From Deltaproteobacteria bacterium (GTDB lineage: Bacteria; Desulfobacterota; Desulfomonilia; UBA1062): a DNA stretch of 64,000 bases. The notes beneath the pieces are model-generated. The model did not search any database. It worked only from the letters and a program-made list of their open reading frames with translations, and was not told where the DNA came from. Position 1 is the stretch's first letter; the number at the start of each line of letters is the position of its first letter. The stretch covers positions 1-64,000 of the forward strand of contig JAHDRW010000019.1 in NCBI GenBank assembly GCA_018433085.1, in the 5' to 3' direction. Both the position numbers and the translations under genes were made by a program. This document shows, piece by piece, positions 10,069 through 19,191 of the stretch.

Positions 10069-11655
10069 TTAGACTGCGACCTCCTGGACCGACAGGGCAT
10101 TGGGAATCTGCAAGATCTTTTCGATGACGTCCCTTGGGGCCTCGGTGTCGAGATTGATGATAAGGATCGCCGTTCCCTGCTGCCTGTCACGGCCGAGGAA
10201 GAGCCGTGCGATATTGACATTGCTTTCGCCGATGATTGACGCGATCCTGCCCACGGTGCCCGGCAGGTCCTTGTTATAAATAACCAGCATGTAGCCTTCC
10301 GGAATGACCTCGATGGAGTAGCTGTCGATACTGACGATCCTTAAGTCTCCCGGGTTGAAGACCGACCCTTCCAGAGACCGGGTGCCGGAATCGAACTCCA
10401 GGCTGAGCCGGATGGTGTTGGTGTAGACCGCCTCTTTGCTCGTCTGGGTCTCCACCAGGTCGATGCCGCGCTCCTTGAGCAGAACCGGTGCATTGACGTA
10501 GTTGACGTCGTCGGAGACGATGGAGAGGAGGCCCTTGAGCCCTGCGATGGTGACCGGCCTGATGTCCACGGTGGCCGCGTCCCCCGCATAGGTGAAGGTC
10601 ACCTTTTTCAGCCTGTCGGATATGACCTGGCCGATGATCTGGCCGAAGAAGGTGCCCATCTTCTCCGAGAGCTCGATATAGGGCTTCACCTTGGGGAGCA
10701 TCTCGGGCGCCACCGACGGGGCGTTGACCGCGTTGCGGATGAGGCCGTTCTTGAGGTAGTCCACCATCTGCTCGGCAACGGCGAGCGCCACGTTCTCCTG
10801 TGCCTCGTGGGTGGACGCGCCCAGGTGGGGCGTGCTGACGACCTTGGGATGCAGCGCCAGGGACCAGTCTTCCGGGGGTTCCTTCTCGTACACGTCGACC
10901 GCGGCGCCCGCCACCTTGCCCGAGTTGAGCGCATCGAGGAGGTCCTTCTCGTTGATGATGCCGCCCCGGGCGCAGTTGATGATCATGACGCCGTCCTTCA
11001 TCTTGGCGAAGGCGTCCTTGTTGACCAGCCCGATGGTCTCCTTTGACTTGGGCGTATGCACCGTGATGTAGTCGGACCGGGCGTAGAGGTCGTCCAGGCC
11101 CACCAGCTCGTAGCCCTGCTGCTCGGCCAGCTCCTGGGTGATGAAGGGATCGTACACCAGAACGTTCATCTTCAGGCCCAGCGCGCGAGACGCCACCACC
11201 GAGCCGACCCTGCCGAGCCCGATGATCCCGATGGTCTTGGTGAAGACCTCTTGGCCTTCGAGGGCCTTCTTTTCCCATTTCGACTGCTTCATGAGCATGT
11301 TGGCCTGCGGGATGTTGCGCGTCAGTGACATCATCATGGCGATGGTATGCTCGCCGGTGGTCACGGTGTTGCCGCCCGGCGTGTTCATGACCACGATGCC
11401 CTGCTTGCTGGCCGCGGGGATGTCGATGTTGTCCACACCGGCTCCAGCCCGGCCGATGACCTTGAGCTTTCTGCCGGCTGAGATGATTTCCTGAGTCGCC
11501 TTGGTGGCGGAGCGGACAACGAGGCCGTCATATTCGCCGATGATCTTCACCAGCTCTTCCGGCTTGAGACCGGTCTTGACGTCGACATCGAGGCCGCCGT
11601 TTCTGAGAATTTCAACGCCCTTTTCGGATAATTTATCACTAACGAGTACTTTCAC
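10069..11655 (-). CDS. serA: D-3-phosphoglycerate dehydrogenase (long form with ACT domain)
   Basis: First enzyme of serine synthesis, oxidising 3-phosphoglycerate with NAD. The 528-residue protein starts at GTG 11655 (protein reads KVLVSDKLSEKGVEIL after the start), preceded by GGGAGG; an upstream ATG at 11706 in frame has no such site. It shows the 2-hydroxyacid dehydrogenase catalytic domain, the NAD-binding GxGxxG (GIIGLGRVGSVVA), catalytic Arg and Glu regions (INCARGG, VDVYEKEPP) and His in TPHLGAST. An allosteric substrate-binding domain (about 320-450) and a C-terminal ACT domain (about 455-528, serine-sensing) follow, as in type 1 enzymes. Confidence 0.96.
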   Translation of the reverse strand: MKVLVSDKLSEKGVEILRNGGLDVDVKTGLKPEELVKIIGEYDGLVVRSATKATQEIISAGRKLKVIGRAGAGVDNIDIPAASKQGIVVMNTPGGNTVTTGEHTIAMMMSLTRNIPQANMLMKQSKWEKKALEGQEVFTKTIGIIGLGRVGSVVASRALGLKMNVLVYDPFITQELAEQQGYELVGLDDLYARSDYITVHTPKSKETIGLVNKDAFAKMKDGVMIINCARGGIINEKDLLDALNSGKVAGAAVDVYEKEPPEDWSLALHPKVVSTPHLGASTHEAQENVALAVAEQMVDYLKNGLIRNAVNAPSVAPEMLPKVKPYIELSEKMGTFFGQIIGQVISDRLKKVTFTYAGDAATVDIRPVTIAGLKGLLSIVSDDVNYVNAPVLLKERGIDLVETQTSKEAVYTNTIRLSLEFDSGTRSLEGSVFNPGDLRIVSIDSYSIEVIPEGYMLVIYNKDLPGTVGRIASIIGESNVNIARLFLGRDRQQGTAILIINLDTEAPRDVIEKILQIPNALSVQEVAV

Positions 11656-11882
11656 GACAACATCCTCCCTACAAGGTAGAATCAAAGTCCGCAGCACTTG
11701 TAACAAATGGGCAAGGGAGTGTCAATAATTTACAGGGTAATTTATGGTTCCGCTGAATGAGCGAGCGGGTTGCGGAACAGGGCCGGAGGATACGGCTGTG
11801 ATTCCTCTCTGCATTTTTGCGGCGATCTGTGTTAAGGAATAAGGAAAATGGATCTGCATAAATCATGAAAGAGGAGGATACC

Positions 11883-12599
11883 ATGGCTGTCGTTGAATGG
11901 AAAAAGGATGAATCCGTTGCCGTCGTTACCATGACCACCAACGAGAACCGACACAATCCGGATTTTGCCGCAGGCATGCTCGGGATTTTCGACGAGATCG
12001 AAAAAGACCAGGAGATCTTCTCCGTGGTGCTCACCTCCAGCGATCCCAAGAGCTGGTCCCAGGGCATCGACCTGGTATGGATCACCGGCGCCATGCAGAA
12101 CAAGGACTTCGCGTCCATCAGAAAATTCATGTACGACATGAACAGCGTGTTCAAGCGGATACTCCTCTTCCCCATGCCCGTCATCGCCGCCATGAACGGG
12201 CACACCTTCGGCAACGGCAGCATCCTGGCCTGCACCTGCGACTACCGCTTCATGAAGGCCGACAAGGGTTATTTCTGCTTCCCCGAGGTGGACGTGAAGA
12301 TCCCCTTTCTTCCCGCCATGCTCCAGATACTGCGGAAGGCGATCCCCTACTACAAGCTCGAAGAGCTGGTGTTCAGCGGGAGGCGGGTAGGCGCCAAAGA
12401 GCTGGAAGAGCATCACGTGGTCATGAAGGCCTGCTCCGACGCGGACGACCTCATGCGCGAGAGCCTCGCCTATGCAAAGACCTACCGCAAGAGCCGGACC
12501 ATTTTCGAACAGCACAAACTGCGGCTCCACAAGCATATCATCGAGACCATGGACAACGAAGACCCGGCATATATCGAGCCGCTCAACCTCATGGTGTAG
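11883..12599 (+). CDS. Enoyl-CoA hydratase/isomerase family protein
   Basis: A 238-residue crotonase. The oxyanion-hole segments are SWSQGIDLVWI (58-68) and MNGHTFGNGSILA (104-116), and a single candidate catalytic Glu135 sits in FCFPEVDVKIPF, a pattern closer to delta(3)-delta(2)-enoyl-CoA isomerases than to two-glutamate hydratases. The start is taken at ATG 11883, six bases after AGAGGAGG; an in-frame ATG at 11865 lies before that site. It is divergent from serA and stands about 200 bases before the next gene. The substrate is not known. Confidence 0.87.
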   Translation: MAVVEWKKDESVAVVTMTTNENRHNPDFAAGMLGIFDEIEKDQEIFSVVLTSSDPKSWSQGIDLVWITGAMQNKDFASIRKFMYDMNSVFKRILLFPMPVIAAMNGHTFGNGSILACTCDYRFMKADKGYFCFPEVDVKIPFLPAMLQILRKAIPYYKLEELVFSGRRVGAKELEEHHVVMKACSDADDLMRESLAYAKTYRKSRTIFEQHKLRLHKHIIETMDNEDPAYIEPLNLMV

Positions 12600-12797
12600 C
12601 AGGGATGCAGGAGACGGGGACAGGAGCCTCCGGCCGGGTGCCGCACGCCCGCGTCCCTGCAGGTGTCCGGGCAGCCGAGTCCGGGCGTCGCGCACCCGGG
12701 CCCGTGCCGGGACCGGAAGAAGACTGCATCCGGATATCACATACCCAGATTCGTGCCGGTGCCCGGAGCGCCCTCGGCACGGGAAGGAGGAAAACCG

Positions 12798-13760
12798 GTG
12801 AGATCCAACGGTGATTTCATTCCCCCCGCCCATCTGCGGGCCCCCTATGTGCAAACCGTCCTGGCCAGCAGCAGGCTCCGCACCCTGGGCCCCAACCCCA
12901 TGGCCGCCTGCGCCCGGGAGATGGTTTTCGACACCGTCGACGGCGTGAGGCTGCAGGGCTTTCACTCCCCCGCGCCGGGCACGGATGTGAAAGGCCTGGT
13001 CATTCTCCTCCACGGGTGGGAGGGGAGCGTGTCGTCCACCTACATCCTGCACTCCGGGAGATTTCTCCACGCCCGCGGGTACGATGTGTTCCGGCTCAAC
13101 CTCCGGGACCACGGCGACACCCATCACCTCAACGAGGGCCTCTTCTACGCCACGCTCTTAGGCGAGGTGTTCTCCGCCGTGAAGCAGGCGGCAGGGCTCG
13201 CCCGGGGAAGGGGCGCCTACCTCGCCGGGTTTTCCCTGGGGGGCAATTTCGCGCTGAGGATCGCCTGCAGATGCGCGCACGAACCCATCGAGCCCCTCAG
13301 GCACGTCATGGCCGTGAGCCCGGTGGTCGATCCGGCCAGGGCGACCCGGGCCATCGACCGGAGCGGGCTCTTGCGCTGGTATTTTCTCAAGAAGTGGCGA
13401 AGGTCCCTGCGCAGGAAGCAGGCCCTGTATCCCGACCGCTACGACTTCTCCGGCCTGCTCTCCATAAAGACCATCGGCGGCCTCACGGACGCGCTCATCA
13501 GGGCCTCCGGCGTTTACTGCAGCTCGGAAGAGTATTTTCGCGGATACACCATCACCGGTCCGGCCCTCGAAGAGGCCCCGGTGCCCACGACCATCGTGAT
13601 CTCTCGGGACGACCCGGCCATCCCGGCGGACGATTTTCCTGGACTCCGCCTTGCCCCTCACGGACAGCTCATTATCCATAACTACGGCGGCCACAACGGT
13701 TTTCTCTCCGGTCTGCTCGGCGCCACCTGGTACGAAGAAAAAATGCTCGAGCTGTTCTAG
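12798..13760 (+). CDS. YheT-family alpha/beta hydrolase
   Basis: A 320-residue alpha/beta-fold hydrolase. The N-terminal phrase FIPPAHLRAPYVQTVLAS and the LLHGWEGS oxyanion strand are typical of the YheT/ABHD1-3 group of esterases or lipases. The nucleophile is Ser146 in GFSLGG; the likely acid is Asp in ISRDDP and the base is His in YGGHNGF. The start is GTG 12798, preceded by AAGGAGG; longer in-frame starts lack a ribosome site and give an unlikely leader. The physiological substrate is unknown. Confidence 0.9.
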   Translation: MRSNGDFIPPAHLRAPYVQTVLASSRLRTLGPNPMAACAREMVFDTVDGVRLQGFHSPAPGTDVKGLVILLHGWEGSVSSTYILHSGRFLHARGYDVFRLNLRDHGDTHHLNEGLFYATLLGEVFSAVKQAAGLARGRGAYLAGFSLGGNFALRIACRCAHEPIEPLRHVMAVSPVVDPARATRAIDRSGLLRWYFLKKWRRSLRRKQALYPDRYDFSGLLSIKTIGGLTDALIRASGVYCSSEEYFRGYTITGPALEEAPVPTTIVISRDDPAIPADDFPGLRLAPHGQLIIHNYGGHNGFLSGLLGATWYEEKMLELF

Positions 13761-13761
13761 G

Positions 13762-13885
13762 CGGGTCAGGATCGGGGTCATCGTCGGGGTCAGGTCGTCG
13801 GGGTCAGGTCTCAACACACAGCAGGTCGTCGGGGTCAGGTCTCAACATATGACACTCTCTGTGTCATATGTTGAGACCTGACCCC
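13762..13885. repeat. REP-A palindrome with a ladder of truncated left arms
   Basis: The full palindrome is 13831-13885. To its left, starts of the same arm recur with growing length: GGGGTCA at 13774, GGGGTCAGGT at 13786, GGGGTCAGGTCTCAACA at 13800 and then the complete arm at 13831, each separated by a related spacer ending CGTC. It lies just after the hydrolase stop codon. Confidence 0.88.
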
Positions 13886-14028
13886 ATGACTGTGCCGCCT
13901 GCCGTGGTTCTCGACTGTCGCGGCTGCGGTCGGCAATGATTCAGGGAGATGCCGTTGCTTGACTTCGGAGGTCCTTCGTTCGATAATCCACCCTGAACAG
14001 AGAGATAAAGCGCTGGGGGAAGCGGGGA

Positions 14029-14445
14029 ATGCCGGTGAAAGAAACATGCATGAAGGGCAGGGTGATACTCCGGTACACAATCCTGCAGGCCCTCGGTCTC
14101 TTCGTGTTCGTTGCGGCCCTGCTGTTCGTGAGGACCTGGCTGATCTCGTTTCCCCTGTGGCTGTTCTGGCTCCTGATCGTCCTGTGGGTGGCAAAGGACG
14201 TTGCCCTGTACCCCCTGGTCTGGAAGTCCTACGATACCGGTAGCTGCCGCGAACCTGGTCCACCCGTGGGGGTGTCAGGCGTGGCCAGAGAGAGGCTCGA
14301 TCCTTCCGGATATATCGAGGTCGGCGGCGAGCTCTGGAAGGCGGAGGTTCCGGAAGGATCCGGGGCAGTTGAAAAGGGGCGGAAGGTGAGGGTGACGGGC
14401 AGGATGGGGCTCACCCTGTTCGTGGAACCCGGTGACCGTGAATGA
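14029..14445 (+). CDS. NfeD-like membrane protein with OB domain
   Basis: A 138-residue protein with two hydrophobic helices (about 20-37 and 40-60, LGLFVFVAALLFVRTWLI then PLWLFWLLIVLWVAKDVALY) and a C-terminal OB-like domain (about 78-135) with VARERLDPSGYIEVGGELWKAE, the standard NfeD beta-barrel signature in which the GYxxVxGExWxA pattern is conserved. Short NfeD proteins usually pair with a stomatin/flotillin gene, but none is adjacent here. ATG 14050 (MKGRVILRY) is an alternative start seven codons in. Confidence 0.82.
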   Translation: MPVKETCMKGRVILRYTILQALGLFVFVAALLFVRTWLISFPLWLFWLLIVLWVAKDVALYPLVWKSYDTGSCREPGPPVGVSGVARERLDPSGYIEVGGELWKAEVPEGSGAVEKGRKVRVTGRMGLTLFVEPGDRE

Positions 14446-14662
14446 TTCGATATAATAATGATGAGGGACGATCGAACCGGCAGGCGGAAAATGTCTGGGC
14501 GGGGAAGGTCGTGTTTCCCAGGTCTTTTTCCGGGGGCAGCCGGGTGCTTTTGGCAGACGCGGAATCCCCAGGAATCTGACGAGAGGGTAACACAGGCGTG
14601 CAGCAGCCGCATGCCGGGTGTACGGCATCGCACGCTGCATGGAGAATGAAGGAATAAAGCGC

Positions 14663-15430
14663 ATGACTTCACGTGACGGAACCGAGAAACGCCCCGGCGG
14701 AGCAGGGCAGGGGACAGAGGGGGAGAATAACCGGCGGCAGGACAACCCGGCTTCCGGACATCCGGCCGGTCATACCCTGGAAAGCCTGCTCGAGATATCC
14801 GAGAGCATGATCCGGCATTGCGCGGTCGCCGTGTTCGCCATCGACCGGACTCACCGCGTGATCTACTGGAACATTGCCTGCGAGGAGCTCACCGGCATCA
14901 GGGCGGAAGAGGTCCTGGGCACCTCGGGCCACTGGCGGCCTTTTTATACGGGTGAGCGGCCCTGCCTATCCGATCTGATCATAGACGGCAGGCAGGAGAC
15001 CATGCAGGAGCACTACCGGGTGTTCGGGTCGTCGATTCTTCTGCCCCACGGGCTCCACGCCGAGGGGTGGTTCCCGGAGGTCGGGGGCAGGCTCCGGTAC
15101 CTCATCTTCGATGCCTCACCGGTCTACGACCGTGCGGGTGAGGTGGTGGCCGCCATCGAGACGCTGCAGGACATCACCGAGCTCAAACGCATCGAGGAGG
15201 AGCGGGAAAGGCTCAACACCGAGCTTCAGGACGCCATGAGCAAGATCAAGACCCTGCGCGGGCTGATACCCATCTGTGCCGGGTGCAAGAGAATCCGCGA
15301 CGACAAGGGGTACTGGAACCAGCTGGAGCAGTACGTGGAGGAGCATTCCGACGCATCGTTCAGCCACGGTCTGTGCCCCGAGTGCTTCCGCAAGTTTTTC
15401 CCTGATGCGGCAAAGCCCGAGAAGGATTAG
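14663..15430 (+). CDS. PAS-domain protein with C-terminal Cys-rich module
   Basis: A 255-residue cytosolic protein. Residues about 40-180 form one PAS domain (FAIDRTHRVIYWNIACEELTG ... DITELKRIEEER), followed by a coiled coil (about 175-210) and a short module LRGLIPICAGCKRIRDDKGYWNQ ... HGLCPECFRKFFP. That module has two CxxC pairs and is found at the C-terminus of many deltaproteobacterial sensor proteins, where its role is not established. There is no kinase, GGDEF or helix-turn-helix domain. The start is chosen at ATG 14663 with a GAAGGA site; ATGs at 14618 and 14642 are in frame. Confidence 0.8.
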   Translation: MTSRDGTEKRPGGAGQGTEGENNRRQDNPASGHPAGHTLESLLEISESMIRHCAVAVFAIDRTHRVIYWNIACEELTGIRAEEVLGTSGHWRPFYTGERPCLSDLIIDGRQETMQEHYRVFGSSILLPHGLHAEGWFPEVGGRLRYLIFDASPVYDRAGEVVAAIETLQDITELKRIEEERERLNTELQDAMSKIKTLRGLIPICAGCKRIRDDKGYWNQLEQYVEEHSDASFSHGLCPECFRKFFPDAAKPEKD

Positions 15431-15633
15431 CCTCCGCTGCGCCTCTGCCTTCCGGGCGGTACCCCAATACGGCAGGCTGAAAAGAGATGCCCGCGGAAGG
15501 CGATCCTCTCGGGCACCTGAGGTGAGAGAATTCATCTTCTTCCGTTACCCAAAAAAACCTTCCGCTACCCTTAAAAAAAGTGCTGTATTGAGGGATTGCC
15601 GAAGTGCTGTATGATAATCTTAAAGGGGAAACC

Positions 15634-16263
15634 ATGAACGACACCAAGCCGCCGCCCTGGCTCCAATGGGCCCGGGAGATACAGTCCATGTCCCAGACCG
15701 GCCTTGCCTACAGTCAGTCGGATTACGATACCCTTCGCTACCATCGCCTGATAGAGATCGCGGCGGAGATCGTTGCGTGCCATACCGGCCTGTCCTCCGG
15801 CACGCTGGTGAAAGGCTTCTCGGCCCAGCCCGGATATGCAACGGTGAAGGTGGATGTACGTGGCGCCGTGGTGCGTGACGGCCGGATCCTTCTCGTGCAG
15901 GAGCGCAAGGACGGGCGGTGGACCATGCCCGGCGGCTGGGCCGACGTGGGCGAGGTCCCGTCCGAGATGGTCGCCCGCGAGGTCCTTGAGGAGAGCGGAT
16001 TCATCGTGGAGCCCCGGAGGGTCGTCGGGGTGTACGACTCAAACCGGGCGCCGAGGCACCTGGAGTTCTACCATGCCTACAAGATCGTTTTTCTCTGCGA
16101 GATAACCGGGGGCGAGGTCCGTCCGGGCGACGAGACCACCAATGTGGGGTTTTTCCCCTTTGACGCGCTGCCCCCGCTCTCGGCGTACCGCACGACGGAA
16201 AGGCATCTTGGGGACGTGAAGGCGCACGTGGCGGACGCGAACCTGCCCACGGCCTTTGACTGA
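15634..16263 (+). CDS. NUDIX hydrolase with N-terminal extension
   Basis: A 209-residue protein. Residues about 8-65 (WLQWAREIQSMSQTGLAYS ... RYHRLIEIAAEIVA) match the N-terminal domain seen in nucleoside-diphosphate-X hydrolases, and residues about 70-200 are the NUDIX fold. The NUDIX box GX5EX7REUXEEXGU is present as GWADVGEVPSEMVAREVLEESGF, so the metal-binding glutamates are intact. The likely substrate is a nucleotide sugar, CDP-choline or related pyrophosphate. The start is ATG 15634, eight bases after AAAGGGG; an upstream in-frame start at 15604 has no site. Confidence 0.9.
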   Translation: MNDTKPPPWLQWAREIQSMSQTGLAYSQSDYDTLRYHRLIEIAAEIVACHTGLSSGTLVKGFSAQPGYATVKVDVRGAVVRDGRILLVQERKDGRWTMPGGWADVGEVPSEMVAREVLEESGFIVEPRRVVGVYDSNRAPRHLEFYHAYKIVFLCEITGGEVRPGDETTNVGFFPFDALPPLSAYRTTERHLGDVKAHVADANLPTAFD

Positions 16264-16729
16264 GGATCTTTTCGAAGGGGTGATGCTCTGAAAATCCCGG
16301 CGTGAAGCAGCGGTTTTTTGTGCGCCAACGGCAACCCGGGGCCGCAGAGCGCATGCAGAGGCTCAAGGGAGTTCTCTCCATTCCGGCGCTGTGTGGGGTT
16401 GCGCTCGCTCCAGGAAAAATATTCTGCACGCGAACTTTCTCTTGACTGAGCTTGCCCGATAAGTGCATTGAAGTATCATACACATCGAGACCGGGCCGGG
16501 TCGCCCTGCTGAAAAGGGGCTGAAAAGATCAGTTGGAAACGAATTGAGCGCTCTCGTGCCGCGCAATGGATGAGGAGCGCTCCGGCAGAATGTGTCAACA
16601 GCGGCGTGGCTGCCCTTTGCGAGGAGGCCCATGTGTTTTCTCGTGGGGCTCGGGGCACAGTTTTTCTCGCCGAAAGGATAATTCAAGTACTATCTTACAT
16701 TCGTGGGAAAACAGACAACAGGAGGAAAA
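16264..16729. other. 466-base intergenic region
   Basis: No coding sequence, tRNA or repeat is recognised between the NUDIX gene and the gamma carbonic anhydrase gene. The last 60 bases are AT-richer (TTCAAGTACTATCTTACATTC) and may hold the promoter for the next gene. Part may be the remains of a lost gene, but no protein family could be recognised in any frame. Confidence 0.5.
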
Positions 16730-17278
16730 ATGATTGCACCATACGGGGGCAAAAAGCCCAAGATCGGCAAAGATGTCTTTATCGCTCCGACAGCCTGCGT
16801 GATCGGTGACGTGGAGATCGGGGAGGGCGCCAGCATCTGGTACGGGGCGGTGATCCGGGCCGACCGGGCCAAGATCCGCATTGGAAAGAACACCAATATC
16901 CAGGACAATGTGACGATGCATGCAGACCCCGAAAGCCCGCTGGTGGTTGGAGACTATGTGACGATCGGGCACAATGCCGTATTGCACGGGTGCACCATCG
17001 GAGACGACTGCCTCATCGGCATGGGCTCCGTGATCCTCAACGACGCCCACGTGCAGAGCGGTTCCGTCATTGCCTCCGGCTCATTGGTGAAGGAGGGCGG
17101 CGTGGTCGGAGCCTTCCGTTTTGCAGCCGGTTCGCCGGCAGAGGTCAAAAGAGAGCTCAGCCCGGAAAGCTCGAAAAAGAACCGGCAGAGCGCCCGCGCC
17201 TATCGGGAGCTCGCAGGGGAGCACAAGCTGCTGCACGAAGAAAGAGAAAACACTGAGCAGGCGCAGGAGCAGACCTGA
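16730..17278 (+). CDS. Gamma-class carbonic anhydrase family protein
   Basis: A 182-residue left-handed beta-helix protein built from hexapeptide repeats (VIGDVEIGEGASIWYGAVIRAD and on). The three zinc/iron-binding histidines of gamma carbonic anhydrases are matched by His64 (NVTMHAD), His81 (TIGHNAV) and His86 (VLHGCTI). It belongs to the YrdA/CaiE-like branch, whose members often lack measured anhydrase activity. The C-terminal 30 residues are a charged helical tail. The start follows an AGGAGG site; a longer in-frame start at 16703 is unlikely. Confidence 0.9.
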   Translation: MIAPYGGKKPKIGKDVFIAPTACVIGDVEIGEGASIWYGAVIRADRAKIRIGKNTNIQDNVTMHADPESPLVVGDYVTIGHNAVLHGCTIGDDCLIGMGSVILNDAHVQSGSVIASGSLVKEGGVVGAFRFAAGSPAEVKRELSPESSKKNRQSARAYRELAGEHKLLHEERENTEQAQEQT

Positions 17279-17679
17279 CCTTCACTTTTCTTCCTGATCA
17301 GCTTTTTACGGTTGCCGGCCGGTGACCGGGCCGCCCAGCGGACATGCCGCAAATGTGCAGGGCAGGCAGGTCGCACCGGCTCCGCCGGGTGTGAGCACCG
17401 CGAACGGTCTCCCGGCGGATGAAGGAATATGGCAGTGCCTTTCGCATTTTTTTTCAGGTGCATAATCGTGAACGTTTGTAGTATGGTGGTGTCCGTTTTT
17501 TTGGGCTCGCCCTTGCAGTGGCTTTCTTCCGGGTCCACAGCCCGGGGAGAGGTGAGGCCGGAAGCATCGGGGGCAGGATATTGTTGCCTTGGGAGGCCGG
17601 CTTTCGTGAAGAGATTCGGAACCCGGCTGCCCGGGTATGTGCCAACGGCACGAAAAGGGAACGCGACAGGAGACAAGGT
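17279..17679. other. 400-base intergenic region
   Basis: No gene is recognised. GGCCGGTGACCGGGCC near 17315 can form a small hairpin after the carbonic anhydrase gene. A run of T around 17446-17454 follows. An open frame runs into the next gene from 17518, but its encoded sequence is not protein-like and it lacks a ribosome site. Confidence 0.45.
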
Positions 17680-18879
17680 ATGCTGACACCAACACAGCTC
17701 GAACGATACGCCGATGTCCTGCTCTGGGGTCTTCAGACCGCCCGGACGGAGCGGTACAAAAAAGGCGATCTTATCATGATCCGGTATGACAGGGAGGCGC
17801 TGCCGCTTGCCGAAGTGCTGTACCCGCGCCTGCTGGACAAGGGATACAACACGCTCCAGCGCATGTCGCTCACGGAGAAGATGGAGCAGGATTTCTACCG
17901 GCTCTCGGACGCGAATCAACTGGTGTTCAAGGTGCCCGGCGACCAGGAGCTCTTCGGTGCGCTGAACGGCAGTATCTCTCTGAGGGCGCCCGGTTCCATC
18001 ACCCACCTGAGCGCGATCGATCCGGAAAGGATCGGCAAGGCAGCGGTCGCCAGGAAATACCTGGGCGACATTCTCGACGCAAGGGAATCCCAGGGTCTCT
18101 TCGGGTGGACCCTGTGCGTCTGTCCAACCGAAGAGCTCGCGCGTCATGCGGGTCTCACCATGGACGAGTACACGGACCAGATCGTCAAGGCCTGCTTTCT
18201 GAACCGGAAAGACCCGGTATCCCACTGGAAGAATATCTACAAAGAGGCCCAGGCCATCAAGAAGTGGCTCAACTCGTTGAAGGTGAAGTTTTTCAAGGTT
18301 GAGTCCGAGCACATGGACCTGGAGATCTTCCCCGGAGAGTTCAGAAAGTGGATCGGAATATCCGGGCACAACATCCCCAGCTTCGAGCTCTTCCTCTCGC
18401 CCGACTGGAGGGGTACCAGCGGCGTTTACTTCGCCGATCAGCCCACCTACCGCAGCGGGAACTACGCGCGGGGCATCCGGATCGAATTCCGCAACGGCTC
18501 CGCAGTGAGCGTCGAGGCCCAGGAGGGCAGGGACTTCGTGCAGAAGCAGCTCACCATGGATGAAGGCGCCAACAAGGTCGGCGAGTTCTCACTGACCGAC
18601 AAGCGGTTTTCCAAGATCGACCGGTTCATGGCCAACACCCTGTACGACGAGAACTTCGGCGGAAAGAGCGGGAACTGCCACATCGCCCTGGGTGCCTCAT
18701 ACTCGGACACCTTTGACGGCAATCCCGCGGAGCTCACCAAGGAGAAGAAGGCACGGCTCGGGTTCAACGACTCGGCACTGCACTGGGACCTGGTGAACAC
18801 CGAAGAGAAGAGGGTCGTGGCCTTTCTGGAAACCGGCGAGAAAAAAACCATCTACGAAAAGGGCGTGTTCACCTATTAA
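17680..18879 (+). CDS. M29-family metallopeptidase (aminopeptidase T type)
   Basis: A 399-residue leucyl-type aminopeptidase of family M29. By spacing, the metal ligands and catalytic residues known from thermophilic aminopeptidases T/S correspond to Glu236 (NIPSFELF), Glu302 (VGEFSL), His334 (NCHIALG), Tyr341, His368 and Asp370 (LHWDLV), so the active site appears complete. The enzyme acts in the cytosol on peptide N-termini as a dimer. The start is ATG 17680, eight bases after AGGAGACAAGG. No operon partners; a REP cluster follows. Confidence 0.92.
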   Translation: MLTPTQLERYADVLLWGLQTARTERYKKGDLIMIRYDREALPLAEVLYPRLLDKGYNTLQRMSLTEKMEQDFYRLSDANQLVFKVPGDQELFGALNGSISLRAPGSITHLSAIDPERIGKAAVARKYLGDILDARESQGLFGWTLCVCPTEELARHAGLTMDEYTDQIVKACFLNRKDPVSHWKNIYKEAQAIKKWLNSLKVKFFKVESEHMDLEIFPGEFRKWIGISGHNIPSFELFLSPDWRGTSGVYFADQPTYRSGNYARGIRIEFRNGSAVSVEAQEGRDFVQKQLTMDEGANKVGEFSLTDKRFSKIDRFMANTLYDENFGGKSGNCHIALGASYSDTFDGNPAELTKEKKARLGFNDSALHWDLVNTEEKRVVAFLETGEKKTIYEKGVFTY

Positions 18880-18913
18880 AAGGTAGGGATCGGGTAGTGA
18901 TCGAGGTCAGCTC

Positions 18914-19039
18914 GGGGTCACATCAGATCGGGGTCAGGTCTCAACATACATCAGATCGGGGTCAGGTCTCAACATATGACACAGGGAGTGTCATATGTTG
19001 AGACCTGACCCCGGTATGACCCCGGTATGACCCCGGTAT
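18914..19039. repeat. REP-A palindrome with ladders on both sides
   Basis: The core palindrome is 18958-19012. On the left, GGGGTCA (18914) and then GGGGTCAGGTCTCAACAT (18930) precede the complete arm at 18958, with the spacer CATCAGATC repeated each time. On the right, the 11-base end GACCCCGGTAT is repeated three times in tandem up to 19038. It lies between the peptidase gene and an unknown secreted-protein gene. Confidence 0.88.
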
Positions 19040-19069
19040 CGAATTCCCTGAAACAGATTTTTCCAGACG

Positions 19070-19191
19070 CGTGATCCGCATTTTCTAAAGTTTCGATGCC
19101 TGTGTGCAGATAATGGTTGTACGGTCAGTGATGTTGTCAAGACAATCTCTGCAGCCATCAGAATAAAATAGGGAGGAAAAATGCGGATCAC
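19070..19191. promoter_or_regulatory. Inverted repeat spanning the leader and start codon of the next gene
   Basis: The 16 bases CGTGATCCGCATTTTC (19070-19085) are the exact reverse complement of 19176-19191 or one base around it, which contains the last G of the GGGAGG ribosome site, the ATG and the first codons of the following gene. In a transcript starting upstream of 19070 the two arms would pair and hide the start codon. A translational switch or a chance rearrangement are both possible; the loop is about 90 bases. Confidence 0.45.

Noticed and set aside
13881-14020. Long leftward frame from 13835 to 14263 ending in the same VSYVET sequence as other repeat-linked frames
   Set aside because: It is the reading of the repeat arm plus shifted DNA opposite the NfeD gene; no ribosome site or protein-like sequence.
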